Shown in pieces: positions 1-7,800 of a stretch of 51,862 nt of DNA. The notes beneath the pieces were generated by a model. That model did no database searches. It was not told where the DNA came from and was given only the letters and a program-made list of their open reading frames with translations. The stretch's first letter is position 1, and every line of letters begins with the position of its first letter. The translations under genes were made by a program, and so were the position numbers. Source of the DNA: JAHBNG01 sp039028975 (GTDB lineage Bacteria > Chloroflexota > Anaerolineae > Caldilineales > Caldilineaceae); NCBI GenBank assembly GCA_039028975.1, contig JBCCHB010000125.1:1-51862 (forward strand). The letters are read 5' to 3'.

Positions 1-70
1 GGTGCGTGGTGCGTGGTGCGTGGTGCGTGGTGCGTGGTGCGTGGTGCGTGGTGCGTGGTGCGTGGTGCGT
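1..70. repeat. GGTGCGT heptamer tandem array (copy 1)
   Basis: Ten perfect head-to-tail copies of the 7-base unit GGTGCGT. The array begins at the window edge, so its true length is unknown. It is followed directly by the leader GGATGAATTGTAGCTGTCTG, which is shared with the second array at 10,702-10,785. It encodes nothing visible. Perfect unit identity suggests slippage-prone, recently expanded DNA. Confidence 0.95.
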
Positions 71-160
71 GGATGAATTGTAGCTGTCTGACAATCCACC
101 TGCCACCTTGCAACCTTCCTGCTAGACCTTGACCAGTATGGTATAATTTCGTTGAATCTT
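71..160 (+). repeat. Leader sequence duplicated upstream of both nuclease-gene copies
   Basis: The roughly 90 bases after the heptamer array recur at 10,786-10,871 with a few differences: identical up to the CCACCTTGCAAC stretch, a variable middle, then an identical AGTATGGTATAATTTCGTTG segment. A weaker partial relative lies at about 11,467-11,516 (GAATTATAGTTGCCTGACAG). The shared leader shows that the upstream region was copied with the gene that follows. Confidence 0.85.
139..147 (+). promoter_or_regulatory. Extended -10 promoter candidate (TGGTATAAT)
   Basis: TGG followed by a perfect TATAAT, 75 bases upstream of the AAA/nuclease gene start. No consensus -35 lies at the proper spacing, which fits an extended -10 promoter. 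The identical element is kept in front of the degenerate copy at 10,849-10,857. Similar TGnTATAAT boxes occur at 27,376 and 38,460. Confidence 0.55.
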
Positions 161-222
161 TCTGAAAGAGTTAGCGAATGTAGCATTGGCTCAGTTTCGC
201 TTGGCAAAAACAAAAATCACTC

Positions 223-1764
223 ATGCTAAAAAATCTACCTATCGGTATTCAGACGTTTAAAAAAATCCGTGACGAAAATTATCTATATATAGATAAGACG
301 GAACAGATCCACCGTTTGATCACGTCAGGTGCCTATTTCTTTCTCTCTCGTCCGCGGCGTTCGGGCAAGTCATTGACGCTCTCGACCATTAAATCGATTT
401 ACCTGGGCCAGCGTGAATTATTTTCCGGCCTTTGGATTGAAGAGCAGTGGGATTGGGAAAAGATTCATCCCGTTATTCATATCTCATTTAGCGGTATTGG
501 CTATCAGACCCAAGGGCTTGAAGGGGCTATTGAGGCTGAATTGCGGCTCATCGGCAAGCAAATGGAGATTCAATTTGAGCAAAAGGGTATTGATCGTCTC
601 TTTGCCGAGTTGATTCGCAAACTCTCAACCAATGGTAAAGTTGTCCTCCTCATCGATGAATATGACAAACCTATTATCGACTACCTAGGCGAGATTGAGC
701 AGGCCCAAAAGAATCAGAAAATTCTTAAAACCTTCTATTCAGTAATTAAGGATTGCGATCCATACATCAAATTTCTGCTGATAACCGGTGTTTCTAAGTT
801 CAGTAAGGTCTCTATCTTTTCGGAACTGAATAATCTGACAGACATTACACGTAACCGACGTTTCGTCGATTTGACTGGGTACACGCAGGCAGAACTTGAA
901 GACTCGTTTGCCCCATATATGCCTGAGGCCGAGTCCATTCTGCGCCTTGACCGTACAGCTTTGCTAGCTCAACTGCAGCACTGGTATAACGGATACAGCT
1001 GGGATGGGCGTACCTATGTTTACAATCCTTTTTCCATTTTGAACTTTTTTTTAGAAATAGCCTTTCGCAATTTCTGGTTCGAGACAGGAACACCTTCGTT
1101 CTTACTCGAACTGCTTAGAGAAGAATGGCTCTATGAGCTAGATGATTTAACGGTTGGTGAAGAGACATTTTCCAGCTATGACATCAAACACCTACGTGCT
1201 ATCCCCATTCTCTTTCAAACTGGCTATCTCACCATTAAAGAGCAGGGCGAATGGGGCATTTACACCCTCGATTATCCCAATGCCGAGGTCAAAGAATCCA
1301 TGCTCTCTTATCTCATTGCCGACTTGCGCCAAAGAGAGCCCGAGCTGACAAGACCGATGGTGCGGCAGCTTTATGAAGCCTTCAATGCCAATGACATGGA
1401 GCGGCTTATCACCCTGGTTAAAAGCATTTTTAAGAACATCCCGTCCCACATCTTTCTGGCCAAGGCTGAAGCCTACTACCATAGCCTCATCTATCTGGTT
1501 TTCTTCTATCTCGGGCAATACACCGAGAGCGAAGTCAACACCAACGATGGACGCTTAGACTGCGTGGTGAAAACGACAACCCATGTTTACATCCTCGAAT
1601 TTAAGCTGGACAAAAGTGCCGACGAAGCACTGCAGCAAATTCACGGCAAAGGCTACGCTGATAAGTACGCGTCCGACCCACGCCCTAAAATCCTCCTTGG
1701 CATCAACTTCAGCAGCAAGCAGAAGACGGTGGATGATTGGAAGATGGAAGAAATGAGAGGATGA
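223..1764 (+). CDS. AAA-ATPase-like / PD-(D/E)XK nuclease-like protein
   Basis: 513-aa protein of the widespread AAA-ATPase_like (PF09820-type) plus PDDEXK_9 (PF08011-type) architecture. Residues 43-50 form the Walker A segment RPRRSGKS, 140-150 the Walker B segment ending in IDEYDKP, and 183-210 a sensor-like KFLLITGVSKFSK block. The WYNGYSW motif at 254-260 is typical of the family. The C-terminus carries the nuclease-like core, with the acid in DGRLD (about D446) and the ILEFK E-x-K pair (E459, K461). Biological function is not established; members are multicopy and fast-evolving in many environmental bacteria, and an ATP-coupled nuclease role is inference. The ATG has no clear Shine-Dalgarno. 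The gene is convergent with the giant gene ending at 1842. Two damaged relatives lie at about 10.9-11.4 kb and 17.2 kb. Confidence 0.88.
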   Translation: MLKNLPIGIQTFKKIRDENYLYIDKTEQIHRLITSGAYFFLSRPRRSGKSLTLSTIKSIYLGQRELFSGLWIEEQWDWEKIHPVIHISFSGIGYQTQGLEGAIEAELRLIGKQMEIQFEQKGIDRLFAELIRKLSTNGKVVLLIDEYDKPIIDYLGEIEQAQKNQKILKTFYSVIKDCDPYIKFLLITGVSKFSKVSIFSELNNLTDITRNRRFVDLTGYTQAELEDSFAPYMPEAESILRLDRTALLAQLQHWYNGYSWDGRTYVYNPFSILNFFLEIAFRNFWFETGTPSFLLELLREEWLYELDDLTVGEETFSSYDIKHLRAIPILFQTGYLTIKEQGEWGIYTLDYPNAEVKESMLSYLIADLRQREPELTRPMVRQLYEAFNANDMERLITLVKSIFKNIPSHIFLAKAEAYYHSLIYLVFFYLGQYTESEVNTNDGRLDCVVKTTTHVYILEFKLDKSADEALQQIHGKGYADKYASDPRPKILLGINFSSKQKTVDDWKMEEMRG

Positions 1765-1777
1765 GTAAGATGATGAA

Positions 1778-1833
1778 GATGATTGAGATGAGGGGATGAT
1801 GGAGATCACTCACCCCCGCTCATCTCAATCATC
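1778..1833. terminator. Inverted repeat between convergent genes (bidirectional terminator candidate)
   Basis: A perfect 15-base inverted repeat (GATGATTGAGATGAG at 1778-1792 and its complement at 1819-1833) with a 26-base loop fills the short space between the stop of the nuclease gene and the stop of the giant gene. There is no U-tract, so factor-independent termination is uncertain. The position suits a shared transcription barrier or mRNA 3' stabiliser. Confidence 0.4.
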
Positions 1834-1841
1834 CTTCAGGG

Positions 1842-4800
1842 CTACCTTGCCGCAAACGGCAAGAAGACATTTCCTCCGCTCATTACATCAATCACTATCC
1901 GCTCGGTCGAACCATCGCTATGGACGAGTTCCAGCACGTAGGTGTCTCCCTGATTAAGGGTCGCTCCTGCGTCCAGCCATTGATAGCTAGCCCCGTTTGT
2001 CTGCCCGGCATTGGTGGCCACAATCATCTCAGTGCTTCGCATCTCTGCCTCTGCCCCATTGGACTTCCAAATGTTGAAGCCAACAACGTCACTCTCACTT
2101 ACCATAGACCAACGCACGAGCACGCCGTCCGGCGTCTGGCTGATACTGCTGCTGGCAAGCTGCACCGCGGTTGGGTTAAGGATCTGCACCTCGGCGCAAT
2201 CCCGATCATCGGCATCCTTGACGACAGCCACATCATCGCTGCTGTTTCCGTCATCGCCATCAGGATCCGCCAATGCGCTCACAACATCCACAATGTTGGG
2301 TGTGTGACCTGCTTCTGTACAGGGGGCCACGGGCTGGAGCAACGTTGTATCTGCCTCCGTGGTGAAGGTAACATCCAGGCTGACGCTGGCTCCCGGTGCG
2401 ATATTGCCTAATGCTGTCGTCACGTCGCTCCAGGTGAGAAGGCCATTCCCGCTGCTAACATCGGGGGGTACGCTGGCGCTGACAAAGGTGAGGAATACAT
2501 CGCTGTAGCGGTCCTCCAGCGGGACCACCGTCAAGAGGACGCTACCTGTATTGGTGATACGAATGGTGTAGGAGATAGTCTCCCCCACGCCGAAGGTTGG
2601 GTCGTTCGGTGTGGTGTTGACCTGCTTGCTCAGCGCCAATGTTGGACGGAGGAAGGTTACCGTTATCGAGGCCGGATCGTGGTCATCTTCGTCCCCGCCA
2701 TTCTTGCCATCCTGGGCAACTTCGTCGTCCACCAAAGCAGTCGTTTCACCTGAGTCATTGCCGTCGGTGTCATCAGGCGTCGAGTCTACGTCGGGCAGCG
2801 GGTTGCCATTCCCATCCACAATGGACGTGGTGTAGGTGATGATCTCAGCTGTGTTGGTGTAGGTGCCGCTGAGAGTTGCCCCTGCTGTGAGCACAATATC
2901 AACCGAGGCCGAGTCGTTGGCCGTGCCGCTGGGCGTAAGGGGACCAGCCAGCAACCGATTCACGGTGGATGGCCCGGTGCCGCTCCCACTCCAGTTGCCA
3001 TCGTTGAGGGTGAAGCCAGTGGGGATATAATCTGCCAGTGAAACATTCGTCGCCGTGACCACACCCTGATTATGGACGGTCAGCGTGAAGGTAACGTCAT
3101 CGCCTGCTTGGATCGTGGCAGGCTGTCCGGCGGCCAGCGTCTTGACCAGCGCCAAGTCGAACTCGCAGTAGAAGCCGAAGTCAAGCGTGTCCACGTTGGT
3201 TGTGACGTTGGGTGCCGTCTGGTCTGGGTCGGCGTCGTTGGTGATGTTGGCCTGATTGGCACCCAGCACAAAGCCTTCCAGCGGCCCGCCTGGATCAAAG
3301 TTGCTGCTGGCCACCTCTACCCGATAGCTGTTGCCGCTGGGTACCTCAAACTGATAGAAGCCCGAAACCGTATTGGTTGTTGTGGTGGTCGTGGTCATCA
3401 GCGAAGTCAGGATGGGGTTGTTGCTGCCATCTAGTTCCCACAAGTAAACCAGCACGCCATCTATGCCTGGCTCATTGGTATCCTGAATACCGTCATTATC
3501 AATGTCGTGCCAGATGAGATCCCCCAAGGTCAGCTTGGGCTCGGCTGGATCGATGGGGACCTCCACACAGGTCGATTCGCCCATGGCCGAGGCGTTGTTG
3601 TAGGTGTGGCCAGCCGTATCGCAGGTGGAGGCACCACCAGCCAGATTGGTTGTTTCTGCCCTGGTGTTGAACCAGACGATGATATCCAGAACTTCGTTGG
3701 GGGCGAGCTGATTATCGGCATCATATTGAATGACATTGCTCCAGAGGATTTCGCCATCGTTGGCTGGCTCAGTCGCAGGGTTGGGGCCTGTCAGATCGGC
3801 AGCCGTGTCAAAGCTCAGATGCGCCGTATCGTAGGTGTCGGTCATTGGCAACGAGGTGATGGTGATGCTCCCCGTGTTGGTGATGCGAATAGTGAAGCTG
3901 ATAGATGATCCGACCGTCACGGTTGGTGGCGTATTCAAAGATTTCGTCAACGTGATAGCCGTTACATGTGCCGCCATCACTACAGCCGGATCGTGGTCGT
4001 CCTCATCAAAGATAGCCGGATTGAGGCGGAAGTTCTGACGCGTCTGGTTGTCCTCGACAAAGGTTTCATTCGTGGCATTGCTGTCTGCATCCGAATCCAC
4101 ATCGGTCAGGCCAGCCCCATTGGTGGCACTCTCGATCTCGATGATGTTGGTGTAGACCTGACCGGGCTGAATATCGGGCGCAGCCTGGAAGAGAACGGTG
4201 TCGGTGATGACTTCACCCGGTGGCAACGACGTGTTGTACGTACGAGTAGCAGTGCCAGGACCAGCCACGTTGTTTGGCGTCCAGTTGGCGTCGTTTAGAA
4301 TCAAACCAGCAGGCACATGCTCGATCAGCGTGAAGCCTGTGGCGGTCTCGGTTCCCTGATTCTCAACGTAGTACTCGTAGGTGATTACGTCACCTGCGGC
4401 CACCTCTGGCACGTCGAAGTTGGGTGTGCCATCGTCATAGATCAGATACTTGATGACTGCCAGGTCAAAGGTGTTCTGCACCGTGACTTGGGCTGGGTCG
4501 TGATCATCCTCGTCGGTGGTGTCCACGCCATCGCCGATGGTACCCGTGCCGTTGCCGTCAACGTAGTTATCAGCCGCGCTGCCGGGCTGACCACCAGCAT
4601 CGTTGGCTGGGTCTTCATCATAGGGAGAATCCTCATCCACCACGGGGGGGCCGCCAGGTAGGTTGGCTGCAGAAGAGATCTCAGCCCAGTTGGTGTGGGT
4701 GCCGATGAGACCAGCAGCCGGGTAGAGAACTGAGTTAGGGCCAACCGAGCGGAGGGTGATTTCAATGGTAATCGACTCAGTCGGATTGAGCGGGCCAGGC

Positions 4801-7800
4801 AGCACGTTGTGATTCAGGATCATGCTCTCCGTCACCCAACCATTGTCCATGTTGTAGGCAGGATCGCTGTCGTCAGCCACGATACCTTCTGGGTTGTGGT
4901 CGGTCACGCGGATGTCGTAGGCGGGTACGTCACCCTGATTGGTCACCGTCATGCGGAAGACCACCTGGTCATTGATGCCGATGATGCCGTCGGTACTGTT
5001 ACCGTCCAGCGAGGTGTCGGAGACATATTCCTTGATCAGCGCCAGGTCGAAGCGCCCAATCGTCACCGAGGCAATGTCGTGGTCATCTTGGTCGTTGGTG
5101 CCGTCATTAAGAATCTCATCATCTATCAGCGGGTCGTTGCCGTTGACCGTGTCAGGCGCGGAATCTACGTCCTGCGCGGGTGGACCCGCGGGGATATCGC
5201 TGGCGGTAGCGATTTCTGCGTAATTGTCTAACTGGCCGAGCACAGCCGTGTCGCTGATGCGTAGGGTAATGGTGAGCCGTTCGCTGCCGTTGGGGGCCAG
5301 CGGACCGGGGATGTTCCGCGCCAGTTGATTCGTCTCGACCAGCGTCCAGCCGTTGGTATCGTTCTCACTGAGCAACAGCGTATCGGTAAGATAGTCAACA
5401 ACGCTTATGTCAAAGGCATCGACACTGCCCTGATTGAAGACGTCGATGACGTAGGTGACATCTGCGCCTTTAACGGTTGTGGTCGGCTGCCCGGCGGCCA
5501 ACTGCTTGCGCAAGGCTAAATCAAAGCGGCGAACGGTGACTTCGGCCACATCGTGATCGTCTTCGTCGTCTGTGGCGTTGGCAGTGGCATTGCCGCTGAT
5601 GACGTCGTCGAGCAATGTGTCGCTGTTGTCACCACCAGGCGTGGAATCAACATCATCACCGTCATCGGTGTTGATCTCAGCAAAGTTCTGTAGCGTACCC
5701 AGCGTCGTTCCTGCTCGCAGGAGGATGTCTACGGTTGTACTCTCACCAGGCTGGAGAGTACCAGACCAGTCAACTGTGGCGGTCGTGCCTTGGTCTGTCC
5801 AAGTAGCGTCATTAGGGCTGAGGGTAAAGCCGGTCGGGTAGCGGTCCACCAACGTGATGTTGCTGGCTGCGCTGGTTCCCTGATTGAAGACTTCGATGGT
5901 GAAGAGTACATCCTCGCCTTGGTTGACCACGCTCGATTGTCCGGCGGCCAGTCGCTTACGCAGCGCCAAGTCATAGATGTCGGTCTGCGAAGTGACCGTT
6001 ATCTGCGCAGGATCGTGGTCGTCTTCATCGCCGCCAGCTAGACCATTTTCGTTAATGACGTCATCCTTGACGTTGCTCTCGTCGTCTGTGCTATCAGGCG
6101 TGGAGTCGATGTCCACAATCGCCGCGCCACTGGTTGAGGTCATGCTGGCGATCTCGGCCTTGTTGACGATGACTGTGTTGTCTGCCAGACCACCAGCTAC
6201 GTCCATGCTGATATCAACGCCGACTGATTCACCGGGCCAGAGACCGCGGCTGGGCAGTTCATTGCCGGCGGTTAGCGTACGGGTAACGGTGCCAGGACCC
6301 GTTAAGGTATTGGGCGTCCAGTTGGCATCGTTGACGCTCAGGTTGGCCGGAACGTAGTCGACGATCTCGATGTTGTCGATGGGGCCAGCGCCTTGGTTGA
6401 AGATGTCGATGGTAAAGACCACGTTGCTGCCCGCGGCCACATACTGCACTGGCACGCTCTTGCGCAGGGCCAGATCCCAGTCGTCAGGGGCAAAACCAAA
6501 ATCGTAGGTGTGATTGATGACGCCCGGTGTGGTATCTACAAGAATCACCGCATCATCGCCGTTGAGGATGGCGTCTGAGTCGAGGCGGTCGTCGCTGCCC
6601 TGATCGGATGGCGTCAAGACCAGACCGACCAGTGGGGCTTGCTGCGCTCCGTCCGCGTTGGGAATGCGGACTGAAACGCCAATGCCCGGGATGGCCAGAT
6701 TGTATTTGGCATTGGCTGTATCGGAACCGCTAAAGCCGCTAAAGTAATACTCACCGCGGGCGTCGGTGATGGCCGTAGCGATGACGCTGCTGCCGCTCAC
6801 CAATTCCACCGTCACGCCTGCGATGGGTGGTTCGCCCGGATCCTGTTCGCCGTCCAAATCATAGTCTGTCCAGACCCGATTGCCGATCTCCAACGGTGGC
6901 GGTGGGCAGAAGCAGGCCAGTTGCCCCATGTTGTGGGTTGTACCTGCCGCACAGGCAAGGCTGTTGGGTAAGATCATCACGTGTGCTCTACTTACTCTGC
7001 CCGTTTCGCTACTAAAGACCCGAATGCCTTGTTGGCGCAGTGTAGCAGCCGACGCACCACGACCGGTCACTTCGCCACCTGGGGCGTAGACAGGTGATAT
7101 TATGTCCCGACCCGTTGGTCCAACGCAGAAACCGCCCCCATAGATTTCGTTACGGAACGTATGAGGAACACATAATGCAGCAAATTCATGGTAAAAGAAT
7201 TCGAGCGGAGCATTGATACCCCCAGGACCGTCTATCCTGAGCATAAAGCCATTCGGATCATGTATAGGGCATCCTGCATCACCCTCGAGGATCCAGCCAC
7301 CTGCATTGTCAGTACAAACCTTCGCTATGTCACCTGCTGTGATGCTTGCACGCGCTTTGGGGTTCGAGGTCAAGGGCTTGGCTTCTAGATTGGTTTGGAG
7401 CGTTTGGTGCCCCCAACGATCCATAAACCCGAGAATCATGTCACCGTCGATGGTGAACTCAATATCAGAAAGAATCGGTTGCGGATTGGCATATTCGCCC
7501 GCATGAGGGCTTACAACCTGCCAGGTGTCTATCCACGGATTCCACTGGGCATTAGGCCCTATCGGTCCACGATAGGTGAAATAGAGGGTTTGACGGTCAT
7601 AGTCCAAGGGAATGTCGAGTTCGTTTGTTACGCTTGCGGCCGGGGCGTTCGGGTCAAATGAGCGAATGTAGACGTGCAGATCGGCCCGATTCTGGCTCGT
7701 CTCGGCACTACAGACAATACCCAGATACCCTTTGCCACCATAGAAGGTCAGCGCCCAGGGGCGATAGTCGCCATTGGTGCAGCCCGGATCACTAATCGGG

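Noticed and set aside
1..70. Heptamer array as part of a CRISPR or telomere-like structure
   Set aside because: Units are contiguous without spacers and lie internally in the chromosome, so it is a simple tandem repeat.
129..147. TTGACC at 129-134 as the -35 of the nuclease-gene promoter
   Set aside because: The spacer to TATAAT is only seven bases; the TG extension explains the promoter better.
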